NCBI GenBank assembly: GCA_937876205.1
Contig: CALEII010000010.1
Span: forward strand, 1 to 56,463
Source of the DNA: an uncultured Clostridia bacterium
GTDB taxonomy: Bacteria > Bacillota > Clostridia > Oscillospirales > Acutalibacteraceae
Reading direction: 5' to 3'
Length of the DNA stretch: 56,463 nt
Position numbers and translations under genes: made by a program. The notes beneath the pieces were generated by a model, which saw only the letters and a list, made by a program, of their open reading frames with translations, was not told the DNA's origin and searched no databases. The first letter of the stretch is position 1; each line of letters starts with the position of its first letter. Below are positions 7,727-15,573 of this stretch, piece after piece.

Positions 7727-9937
7727 ATGGAAATACAATATGTAATAATAAATTTTCTTATTCTTGCCGTGCTTCTTTTTCTCGTCGGCAGAAAAACCGT
7801 AAAAAGAATTTTCGGCGGCAGATATGAGAAGATAAACAAAGACCTTGACAGGGCAGAGGAGATAGAAAAAATGCCTGTGCCCGTTCTCAGGGAGCCTTCC
7901 GCTGAAGCCTTTGCTGTTGATTGCAGTGAAGATATACAAAAGGCGGAAAGCCTTGTTGCGGAAAAAATTGCCTCTGTTGAGGCTTTCCGTGAGAGGGAAA
8001 AAAGTGAAATTCACCGTGTTATGATTGAAGATGCCCGTAAGGAGCTTTTTTCAGTAATGAAGGAGAAGGCAATCACTCTTTTCTCAAACGAAAAATATCT
8101 TAATGAAATAAAAGAGCTTGACAGACAGGTTGTTGACGAAATTCTCAGAAGAATTACGCTCACGCCCGGCGATATGGCTTATCTTAAGCATCACGATGTA
8201 CTTTATGTTACGCTCACTTCAGCTTATCCTTTACCCAAGGATATTGTTGGCGATGTTGACAAGGCAACAACACAGCTTCTCAACGCAGTGGGCGGGAAAA
8301 CTTCACTCTGGGTGCTTGAAGACCCGTCACTTATCGGCGGTTTAAAGCTCAGAATAGGTGATACTGTCTATGACGGTACCATTGCAGAGGAGCTTTATCA
8401 GTTTGAAAAAAGCCTTAATCACGAGCCTATTATGCACGACGATACGGTAGGTCATCTTATCAATGAATTTACCGAAAAGGCTGAAGCTTTTAACCCTCAC
8501 ATCCATCAGTATCAGCTTGGCAGAGTTATGACTGTTTCTGACGGTATCTGCTGGATGGACGGTCTTGCCGACATTATGTACGGTGAGGTTGTCGAATTTG
8601 AATGCGGTGAAAGGGGTATGGTCCTTGATATTCAGAAGGACCGTATAGGCTGTGTCATTTTCGGAGAATTTGCTCACATTGAAAGCGGCAGCCGTGTAAG
8701 ACGTGTGGGCAGAATTGCATCTGTTCCCGTAGGTGAATGTCTTCTCGGCAGAGTTGTCAATGCTCTGGGCAATCCCATAGATGCTATGGGTTATCTGCCT
8801 TATAAGGAAACACGCCCCATTGAATACAAGGCACCCGGTATACTTGACCGTGCACCCGTTAATTCACCTCTGCATACGGGTATCAAGGCTATTGATGCAC
8901 TTGTGCCCATCGGTAAGGGACAGAGAGAGCTTATTATCGGTGACAGACAGACAGGTAAAACTGCCATTGCCGTTGATACCATTATAAATCAGAAGGGCAA
9001 GGACACTGTCTGTATTTATGTTGCAATAGGTCAGAAGGATACCCTTGTTGCTGAAATAAAGGAAAAGCTTGAAGCACACGGTGCAATGGAATACACAACC
9101 ATTATTGCCGTGCCTGCCTCTGCTTCTGCGGCACTGCAGTATATTGCACCCTTCTCAGGCTCTGCAATGGCTGAATATTTTATGTATAAGGGTAAAGACG
9201 TGCTTATTGTTTACGATGACCTTTCAAAGCACGCCGTTGCTTACCGTGAGCTTTCACTTCTTCTTCACAGACCTTCGGGCCGTGAAGCTTATCCCGGTGA
9301 TATTTTCTATCTTCATTCAAGACTTCTTGAAAGAGCAGCACATCTGTCAGACAAACTCGGCGGTGGTTCAATCACTGCGCTGCCCATTATCGAAACTCTG
9401 GCAGGGGATATCTCTGCTTATATTCCTACAAATGTTATTTCAATCACAGACGGTCAGATTTTCCTTGACGCTGAGCTTTTCAACGAAGGTCAGCGCCCTG
9501 CTGTCAATGTGGGACTGTCCGTATCCCGTGTAGGCGGTGCCGCACAGACTCCTGCAATGAAAAAGATTTCTTCATCACTGCGTACCCGTCTTGCTCAGTA
9601 CAGAGAGCTTGCAGACTTTATGCAGTTCGGCTCTGATATTGATGAGGAAACAAAGAATACACTTGCGTCAGGCAGACTTCTTACCGAGGCTCTCCGTCAG
9701 CCGAGATATGCACCTGTTGAAGACAGTATGCAGGCTGTTCTTATCTTTGCCGTAAGTGAAGGCTATGCTGACAGCTTATTGCCTGAGGATATGGAAAAAT
9801 TTGAAAAAGACCTTTACAGATTTTTTCGTGAAGAAAAACAGGAGCTGTCACTTAATATTAAAAATGCGAAGAAATTTGATGACGGGCTGAAGAATTCTCT
9901 CAGAGCTGCTCTGGATGAATTTGTTGCGGGGTTATAA
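7727..9937 (+). CDS. atpA: Fused b-prime / delta-C / alpha subunit of F-ATP synthase
   Basis: A single uninterrupted 736-codon frame. Residues 5-21 are a transmembrane helix followed by basic residues, as in subunit b. Residues 60-143 are a charged helical stalk resembling the b C-terminal half. Residues 157-228 match the C-terminal domain of delta (VTLTSAYPLP, SLIGGLKLRIGD, VYDGTIAEEL). Residues 238-736 are a full-length alpha subunit with P-loop GDRQTGKT at 405-412, YDDLSKHAVAYR and VSRVGGAAQT with the Arg finger. The six-helix delta N-terminal domain that normally grips alpha is not recognisable. No separate delta or alpha gene is present in the operon, whose order is otherwise normal. Mycobacteria have a b-delta fusion, but here alpha is joined as well. 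Since alpha is present three times per enzyme and delta once, the stoichiometry is puzzling. I see no strong internal ribosome site before the alpha part. Confidence 0.93.
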   Translation: MEIQYVIINFLILAVLLFLVGRKTVKRIFGGRYEKINKDLDRAEEIEKMPVPVLREPSAEAFAVDCSEDIQKAESLVAEKIASVEAFREREKSEIHRVMIEDARKELFSVMKEKAITLFSNEKYLNEIKELDRQVVDEILRRITLTPGDMAYLKHHDVLYVTLTSAYPLPKDIVGDVDKATTQLLNAVGGKTSLWVLEDPSLIGGLKLRIGDTVYDGTIAEELYQFEKSLNHEPIMHDDTVGHLINEFTEKAEAFNPHIHQYQLGRVMTVSDGICWMDGLADIMYGEVVEFECGERGMVLDIQKDRIGCVIFGEFAHIESGSRVRRVGRIASVPVGECLLGRVVNALGNPIDAMGYLPYKETRPIEYKAPGILDRAPVNSPLHTGIKAIDALVPIGKGQRELIIGDRQTGKTAIAVDTIINQKGKDTVCIYVAIGQKDTLVAEIKEKLEAHGAMEYTTIIAVPASASAALQYIAPFSGSAMAEYFMYKGKDVLIVYDDLSKHAVAYRELSLLLHRPSGREAYPGDIFYLHSRLLERAAHLSDKLGGGSITALPIIETLAGDISAYIPTNVISITDGQIFLDAELFNEGQRPAVNVGLSVSRVGGAAQTPAMKKISSSLRTRLAQYRELADFMQFGSDIDEETKNTLASGRLLTEALRQPRYAPVEDSMQAVLIFAVSEGYADSLLPEDMEKFEKDLYRFFREEKQELSLNIKNAKKFDDGLKNSLRAALDEFVAGL

Positions 9938-9940
9938 GTT

Positions 9941-10765
9941 ATGGCAACAGTTCAGAGTCTGAAAAAGAAACTGCATACTATACGCTCAACTGTCAAGGTT
10001 ACCCGTGCTATGAAAACGGCATCCACGGTGAAGTATTCAAAGCTCAGCTCAATTTATTCTGAATACGGAAAGTATGCTGAGGAATATCTGCGCCTTTATG
10101 AGACATACCGCAGTGAATTCAATTCTGTTTTTCCCTGCAGAAATCCCGATGCGCCCTGTTGCAATGTTGTAATTACATCAAACAAGGGAATGTGCGGCGG
10201 TTTCAATACGGAGCTTCTTTCTTTTTTTTGTGAAACACAGACAAACGGATTGCTCATTTCCTGTGGCAGAAAGGGAACAGAATATTTTGAGAGAAAGAAT
10301 ATAAAAACAGAAAAAAACTTTGTTTTTGATGACATTCCTTCTTATGAGCAGGTAAAAGAGCTTTTCGGTTACATCTGCTCTCTGATTGAAGAGGGTAAAG
10401 TTTCATCGGTCAAAATGATTTACCCCGAATATGTCAATATGATGAAGCAGCGCCCTGTGTGTAAGGATTTGTTTACTTACGGTGAGCATTTTACGCAGGA
10501 GGAGGCGCCCATCTTTGTGCCTGACAGAGAAACCGTTATAAAATACACGGCAGAAAAAATATTTATGTGTGTACTTTATAAAAGAGTGCTTGAAACGGCT
10601 CTCGGTGCTCAGGCAGCAACACTTACTGCTATGCGCTCGGCTTATGATACAGCCTGCGGATACAGTGAACAATTAGAAACAGAAATGAACAGAAAGCGTC
10701 AGAGTCAGGTTACTGCTGATGTTATTGAAAGTTCATCAGAATTCTCAACGAAAGGGGATATATAA
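9941..10765 (+). CDS. atpG: ATP synthase F1 subunit gamma
   Basis: A 274-residue central rotor shaft. The N-terminal helix has the family pattern IRSTVKVTRAMKTAS and the C-terminal helix has the pattern ALGAQAATLTAMRSAYD. The Rossmann-like middle domain contains SNKGMCGGFN. It is slightly short for the family. It sits 3 bp after the fusion gene and 2 bp before beta. Confidence 0.93.
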   Translation: MATVQSLKKKLHTIRSTVKVTRAMKTASTVKYSKLSSIYSEYGKYAEEYLRLYETYRSEFNSVFPCRNPDAPCCNVVITSNKGMCGGFNTELLSFFCETQTNGLLISCGRKGTEYFERKNIKTEKNFVFDDIPSYEQVKELFGYICSLIEEGKVSSVKMIYPEYVNMMKQRPVCKDLFTYGEHFTQEEAPIFVPDRETVIKYTAEKIFMCVLYKRVLETALGAQAATLTAMRSAYDTACGYSEQLETEMNRKRQSQVTADVIESSSEFSTKGDI

Positions 10766-10767
10766 AA

Positions 10768-12168
10768 ATGGCAAAAGGCTCTGTTGGAATGGTACAGAGA
10801 ATAACAGGCCCCGTAGTGGATATTCTCTTTTCATTAAATGAAATTCCCGATATCTTCAATGCGGTAAACGTTGAAGTAAATGACGAAATATATACCCTTG
10901 AGGTTTCACAGCATCTCGGTAACGGTGAAGTCAGATGTATTTCTATGAATCCCACCGACGGTATGTCCAGAGGTATGAAAGCCACTGATACCGGTGAGCC
11001 TATAAAAACTGCAGTGGGTGAGGAAACCCTCGGCAGAATGGTCAACGTTACAGGTGCTCCCATAGATGGCGGCAGTGCGATAGAAACACAGCAGAAATGG
11101 CCGATTCATCACGCAGCGCCTCCCTTTGCCGAAATTGTCTCGTCAAACGACATTCTCGAAACAGGCATCAAAGTCATTGACCTGATGACGCCCTATATCA
11201 AGGGCGGTAAAATCGGTCTTTTCGGCGGTGCCGGTGTCGGCAAGACAGTTCTTATTATGGAGCTTATCCGTAATGTCGCTTTTGAACACGACGGATATTC
11301 TGTTTTTGCCGGTGTCGGCGAGCGTTCAAGAGAGGGTAACGACCTTTGGAATGAAATGAATCAGTCGGGCGTTATCAATAAGACTGCTCTTGTTTTCGGT
11401 CAGATGAACGAAACTGCAGGTGCGAGACTGCGTGTGCCTCTTGTCGGTCTTACAATGGCTGAATACTTCCGTGAAAAGTCCCATAAAGATGTCCTTTTAT
11501 TTATTGATAATATATTCCGTTTCACTCAGGCCGGCAGTGAAGTTTCTGCGCTTCTCGGCAGAATGCCCTCAGCAGTCGGCTATCAGCCCACACTTGCCTC
11601 TGAAATGGGTAAATTGCAGGAGCGAATTGTGTCAACAGGTAACGGCTCAATCACTTCCGTTCAGGCAGTCTATGTTCCTGCTGATGACCTTACAGACCCT
11701 GCTCCCGCGACTACATTCTCACATCTTGATGCAACAACCGTTCTTTCAAGAAAGATAGTTGAGCTCGGTATTTATCCTGCAGTTGACCCTCTTGAGTCCT
11801 CTTCAAGAGCGCTCACACCCGATTTTGTAGGTGACAGGCATTATAAAACAGCTAAAGAAACACAAAGAGTTCTGCAGAAATATGCTGAGCTTCAGGATAT
11901 TATTGCGATTCTCGGTATGGATGAGCTTTCTGCTGAGGATAAGGAGCTTGTAAAAAGAGCAAGGCGTGTTCAGAGGTTTATGAGTCAGCCCTTCCACGTG
12001 GCAGAGAGCTTTACAGGTCAGCAGGGTGTTTATGTCCCTCTTGAAAAGACTGTAGACAGTGTGGAGCGGATTCTTTCGGGCGAGTGCGACAATATCCCTG
12101 AGCAGTATTTCCTTATGTCGGGCACCATTGACGAAGTGTTTGACAGATACAAAAAGGAACACAGGTGA
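10768..12168 (+). CDS. atpD: ATP synthase F1 subunit beta
   Basis: A 466-residue catalytic subunit. The P-loop GGAGVGKT is at 153-160, the catalytic Glu185 is in GERSREGND, and the DELSEED-type segment reads MDELSAEDKELV. It is complete and conventional, so the catalytic part of the enzyme looks functional despite the unusual fusion upstream. Confidence 0.97.
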   Translation: MAKGSVGMVQRITGPVVDILFSLNEIPDIFNAVNVEVNDEIYTLEVSQHLGNGEVRCISMNPTDGMSRGMKATDTGEPIKTAVGEETLGRMVNVTGAPIDGGSAIETQQKWPIHHAAPPFAEIVSSNDILETGIKVIDLMTPYIKGGKIGLFGGAGVGKTVLIMELIRNVAFEHDGYSVFAGVGERSREGNDLWNEMNQSGVINKTALVFGQMNETAGARLRVPLVGLTMAEYFREKSHKDVLLFIDNIFRFTQAGSEVSALLGRMPSAVGYQPTLASEMGKLQERIVSTGNGSITSVQAVYVPADDLTDPAPATTFSHLDATTVLSRKIVELGIYPAVDPLESSSRALTPDFVGDRHYKTAKETQRVLQKYAELQDIIAILGMDELSAEDKELVKRARRVQRFMSQPFHVAESFTGQQGVYVPLEKTVDSVERILSGECDNIPEQYFLMSGTIDEVFDRYKKEHR

Positions 12169-12174
12169 GAAAGG

Positions 12175-12453
12175 ATGAAATTTACTCTTTTTACCCCTCA
12201 CCGCAGCTTCCCGTCTGTGGAGTGTGACAGCGTAAAGCTGAATATTGCCGAGAGTGTAAACGGCAAATTTTCAGGCTCATACGGAATCAGAAAAGGTCAC
12301 GCCAAGTCAATATTTTCACTTGCAGAGGGCAGAATTTCCGTAAACCTTGACGGAAATGAAGTTTTCTCGGCAGAGTGTCAGGGTGGTTTTGCCACGGTGG
12401 AAAATGATGATATCAGAGTCACCGTTGACGGGATAAAGACTGATTGCGATTGA
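12175..12453 (+). CDS. atpC: ATP synthase F1 subunit epsilon, short form
   Basis: A 92-residue protein matching only the N-terminal beta-sandwich of epsilon (SVECDSVKLNIAES start, GHAKSIFSLAEG middle). The C-terminal two-helix inhibitory domain present in most 130-140 residue epsilon subunits is missing, and the stop is followed at once by the operon terminator. This suggests the enzyme lacks epsilon-mediated inhibition of ATP hydrolysis. The subunit is the usual last gene of the operon. Confidence 0.85.
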   Translation: MKFTLFTPHRSFPSVECDSVKLNIAESVNGKFSGSYGIRKGHAKSIFSLAEGRISVNLDGNEVFSAECQGGFATVENDDIRVTVDGIKTDCD

Positions 12454-12477
12454 TTTTTATTGTGTATAATAAAATAT

Positions 12478-12508
12478 CGGATGTCCTGTGAGGGCATCCG
12501 TATTTTTT
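12478..12508 (+). terminator. Terminator of the ATP synthase operon
   Basis: Stem CGGATGTCC / GGGCATCCG (one G-T pair) with a 5-base loop, followed by TATTTTTT. Confidence 0.85.
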
Positions 12509-12543
12509 GCATTAAATAAAAAAGAGGCTGGTTTTCAGCCCCG

Positions 12544-12876
12544 TTAAATATAATATTCGTGTATTTCAATAACCTCAAATTTATATATTCTGAATTTCCC
12601 CTTCGGGAAAGCATCGTTAAAGCTGCCTTTGACAGACAGTTTTTTTGTCGTGAGGTATATTTCCATATCAACCTCAGAAAAATGCAGCTCGGGTAATTCT
12701 TCCATTGCTGCAAGTTCAACAAAACGCTTCTGCTCTTCCTTTGATGTGAAAAGGTAGAAGTTGAGTACGGGCAGAGTCTTGCCTGCAACAACTATTTTCT
12801 CAAACTGACCTCTTGAAGATTTGTTTTTTTTCTTTTTTGCTTCTCTTTTTTCTTTGAATTTCTTGAATAAATCCAC
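12544..12876 (-). CDS. Hypothetical protein, basic N-terminus
   Basis: A 110-residue protein that I do not recognise. The first 22 residues are almost all Lys, Arg, Glu and Phe (MDLFKKFKEKREAKKKKNK), then comes a compact alternating hydrophobic region without membrane segments or Cys. It stands alone on the minus strand, convergent with the ATP synthase operon and divergent from a glycosyltransferase. Codon use resembles its neighbours. A cytoplasmic or nucleic-acid-associated role is possible from charge alone but cannot be claimed. Confidence 0.65.
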   Translation of the reverse strand: MDLFKKFKEKREAKKKKNKSSRGQFEKIVVAGKTLPVLNFYLFTSKEEQKRFVELAAMEELPELHFSEVDMEIYLTTKKLSVKGSFNDAFPKGKFRIYKFEVIEIHEYYI

Positions 12877-12989
12877 TTATATCACCTTGTAATATTGTAC
12901 TTGCAAATTACTTTCAAGTCAATATAAAATTTATCAAAGGTATTTATTTTATTAAAATAATGTGTTATAATAATTTTTAAGGATGTGAT

Positions 12990-13931
12990 ATGATGAAAAA
13001 AATGTCGGTTATCGTACCCTGTTATAACGAAGAGGCTGTTCTTCCCGCCTTTTATGATGAAATCACAAAGGTTGCAGAAGTCTGCAGTAATTATGAATTT
13101 GAATTTCTTTTTGTCAATGACGGCAGTAAGGATGAAACTCAGAATATAGTGGAGTCTTTCGCAAAAAAAGACGAAAGAGTAAAATACATTTCTTTCTCAA
13201 GAAACTTCGGCAAAGAGGCAGGTATGCTTGCAGGTCTTGAGCACTGCACAGGTGATTTTGCATGCTTTATTGATGCTGATTTGCAGCATTCCCCTGAGCT
13301 TATTCCCGAAATGCTGAAGGCTGTTGATGAAGAAGGTTATGATGTTGCCGCCTGCCGACGTGTTGACAGAAAGGGCGAACAGAAGCTCAAAAGTATGCTC
13401 TCAGGCGCATTCTATAAAATAGTCAATAAGATATCAGAAACATATATTGATGACGGTGCTCAGGATTACCGTGTTATGAACAGAAAAGTCATTGACTCGA
13501 TTCTTGCGATGAAAGAGAATATCCGTTTCACAAAGGGTATTTTCAGCTGGGTGGGCTTCAATGTAAAATGGTTCCCTCACGAAAACAGAGAGAGGGCGGC
13601 AGGTGACACAAAATGGTCTGTCACAAAGCTTTTTAAATATGCAATGGACGGTATAATCGGTTACACCTCATCACCCCTGAGAATACCTCTCTATCTCGGA
13701 ATTCTTATGATAATTTTCAGCGGTGTTTATGCAATCGGTGTGCTTATTCATCTTATTACGGTAGGTTATGTGTTCTCACTCACACTCAGGGCTATTATGT
13801 TCGGTATTCTCTTTGTGGGCGGTCTGATACTTATCAGCATCGGCATAGCCGGTGAATACCTGGCAAGAATATATACAGAGGTCAAAGACAGACCCAAATA
13901 TCTTATAGCAAAAACAAATTGTGATAAATAA
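12990..13931 (+). CDS. GT2 glycosyltransferase, bactoprenol type
   Basis: A 313-residue enzyme. A GT-A fold with VPCYNEE, FVNDGSKDET and the metal-binding DADLQHSPE occupies about 1-225. Two transmembrane helices follow (about 232-255 and 265-292) and a short cytoplasmic tail. This is the layout of GtrB/DPM1-like transferases that load a sugar onto undecaprenyl phosphate for later transfer outside the membrane. A TATAAT at 12966-12971 is the likely -10 box. No flippase (GtrA) or polymer-modifying transferase is adjacent, so the acceptor polymer is unknown. Confidence 0.88.
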   Translation: MMKKMSVIVPCYNEEAVLPAFYDEITKVAEVCSNYEFEFLFVNDGSKDETQNIVESFAKKDERVKYISFSRNFGKEAGMLAGLEHCTGDFACFIDADLQHSPELIPEMLKAVDEEGYDVAACRRVDRKGEQKLKSMLSGAFYKIVNKISETYIDDGAQDYRVMNRKVIDSILAMKENIRFTKGIFSWVGFNVKWFPHENRERAAGDTKWSVTKLFKYAMDGIIGYTSSPLRIPLYLGILMIIFSGVYAIGVLIHLITVGYVFSLTLRAIMFGILFVGGLILISIGIAGEYLARIYTEVKDRPKYLIAKTNCDK

Positions 13932-13946
13932 AAGGAGATAATAATA

Positions 13947-14138
13947 ATGGAAATTACAAGAAAATCAGTTATCGGTGAAATTCTCGACAATTACCCTACA
14001 CTTGCACCCTACTTCCTTGAAATGGGTATGCACTGTCTCGGCTGTCCCTCAGCAAGAAGCGAAACAGTTGAACAGGCTTGTATGGTTCACGGTGTAAACG
14101 CTGACGAGCTTGTTGCAAAGCTCAACGCAAACAAGTAA
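13947..14138 (+). CDS. DUF1858 redox-disulfide domain protein
   Basis: A 63-residue DUF1858 protein with a CLGC motif (residues 30-33 region, MHCLGCPSAR), the family linked to hybrid-cluster proteins and redox chemistry. Its stop codon overlaps the trmK start (TAATG), so it is translated with the tRNA-modification gene. A strong AAAGGAGA ribosome site suggests high expression. The family is common in anaerobes and the biochemical role is unproven. Confidence 0.85.
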   Translation: MEITRKSVIGEILDNYPTLAPYFLEMGMHCLGCPSARSETVEQACMVHGVNADELVAKLNANK

Positions 14139-14824
14139 TGAATATTGTTCTGACTCAGAGGCTCAGAACTGCGGCAGAGCTTGTAAGGCAAAACCGAAAA
14201 ACAGTAGATGTCGGCACAGATCACGGTTATCTGCCGGCATTTCTTGTTATGGGAGGAATTACCGACAATGTGACAGCCGCAGATATCGGCACGGGGCCTC
14301 TTGAAAATGCAAAAAAGACTATAGAAAAATATGATCTTCACGGCAGAATCGGTACTGTTCAGTCAGACGGACTTGAAAAGATTGACCGTGATACCGGGGA
14401 AATCATAATCTGCGGAATGGGCGGCACGCTCATTGCTGAAATACTCTCAAAGGCTGAGTGGATAAAAAATGAAGAAATTCATCTTGTTCTGCAGCCTATG
14501 ACACATTCTTACGATGTGCGTAAATTCCTTTGCGAAAACGGTTTTTACATAGATACAGAGAGATTCTGCACCGATACGGGCAGGGATTATGTTGTAATCA
14601 GTTCTTATTATGACGGCAAGGACCACAGCCGTGACGATTTTTATTATTATTTCGGCGATGTTGCAACGGGAGAAGCTCCGAGTGAAAAGGGCTATATTAA
14701 AAAGCAGATTTTCTATGTAAAATCCCGTTATGACGGGCTTATGCTCTCAGGCAATGAAGATGAAGCCCGTGTTTTCGGCAGAGTGCTTGACGGTATAAAA
14801 GAAAAATGGAGAGAATTATTATGA
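14138..14824 (+). CDS. trmK: tRNA (adenine-22-N1)-methyltransferase
   Basis: A 228-residue class I SAM-dependent methyltransferase. The SAM-binding motif VGTDHGYLP lies near residues 25-33 and the GMGG motif near 88-91, both typical of TrmK (YqfN). It makes m1A22 in bacterial tRNAs. It is followed by nif3 with an ATGA overlap, the same trmK-nif3 pairing found in Bacillus. Confidence 0.9.
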   Translation: MNIVLTQRLRTAAELVRQNRKTVDVGTDHGYLPAFLVMGGITDNVTAADIGTGPLENAKKTIEKYDLHGRIGTVQSDGLEKIDRDTGEIIICGMGGTLIAEILSKAEWIKNEEIHLVLQPMTHSYDVRKFLCENGFYIDTERFCTDTGRDYVVISSYYDGKDHSRDDFYYYFGDVATGEAPSEKGYIKKQIFYVKSRYDGLMLSGNEDEARVFGRVLDGIKEKWRELL

Positions 14825-15573
14825 AAATAAAAGAAGTCTATGATTTTCTTGACAGCATTGCACCCTATGAAACTCAATGTGAGTGGGACAACAGCGGCTT
14901 TATGTGCGGAGATATTGAAAAGGAAACAGAATCCGTTATGCTCTGTCTTGACTGCACAAATGATGTGATTGAGCAGGCTGTCGCAAATAATTGTAAGCTG
15001 ATTGTCTGTCATCATCCTCTGATTTTTTCACCCGTGAAGAGAATTTATGACGGCACACCCCTTTATAATGCAATAAAAAATGATATAACTGTCATCTCTG
15101 CTCATACAAATCTTGATATGGCTGATGACGGTGTCAATGATGTTCTTTCTGAAAAGCTCTGTCTTTCAGACTGCGAAAAGCTCTTTGCAGAGGGGGCTCC
15201 TTTTATGAGAATGGGCAATGCAAGTGAGCAGTCGGCAGAGGACTTTGCAGCTTTCGTGGCTCAGAAGCTCAGCAATGGTGCCGAGGTTTATGATTCGGGC
15301 AGAAAAGTTCATAAAGTGGCTGTCTGCGGCGGTGCAGGCGGTGAATATATTCCCGCGGCTTTTTGCGCAGGCTGCGACACATTCGTTACCGGTGAAGCAA
15401 AGCACCACGAAAGACTTGAAGCCCAAAGGCTCGGCATAAACCTTATTGTTGCAGGTCATTTCAGCACGGAAGTGCCTGTTCTCGAGAAATTATGCGATAA
15501 ATTATTAAGGGCATTCCCGAAGCACACTATTTGTATTGCTGCGGAAGAAAGTCCCTGCAAAACGGTGGTATAA
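14821..15573 (+). CDS. Nif3-like dinuclear metal centre protein
   Basis: A 250-residue NIF3/YqfO family protein. Metal ligands appear in VCHHPL (near the first third), AHTNLD, and the C-terminal GHFSTE with its following Glu. The longest frame starts at 14806, but the ATG at 14821 overlaps the trmK stop as ATGA and has a GGAGAG site 8 bases upstream, so I use it. The family is universally distributed but its reaction is still uncertain. Pairing with trmK suggests a link to tRNA or cofactor metabolism. Confidence 0.9.
   Translation: MKIKEVYDFLDSIAPYETQCEWDNSGFMCGDIEKETESVMLCLDCTNDVIEQAVANNCKLIVCHHPLIFSPVKRIYDGTPLYNAIKNDITVISAHTNLDMADDGVNDVLSEKLCLSDCEKLFAEGAPFMRMGNASEQSAEDFAAFVAQKLSNGAEVYDSGRKVHKVAVCGGAGGEYIPAAFCAGCDTFVTGEAKHHERLEAQRLGINLIVAGHFSTEVPVLEKLCDKLLRAFPKHTICIAAEESPCKTVV

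Noticed and set aside
9069..9533. 154-residue frame on the plus strand inside the fused alpha gene
   Set aside because: It is an out-of-frame shadow of a highly conserved alpha region with low-complexity Leu/Ser/Phe content.
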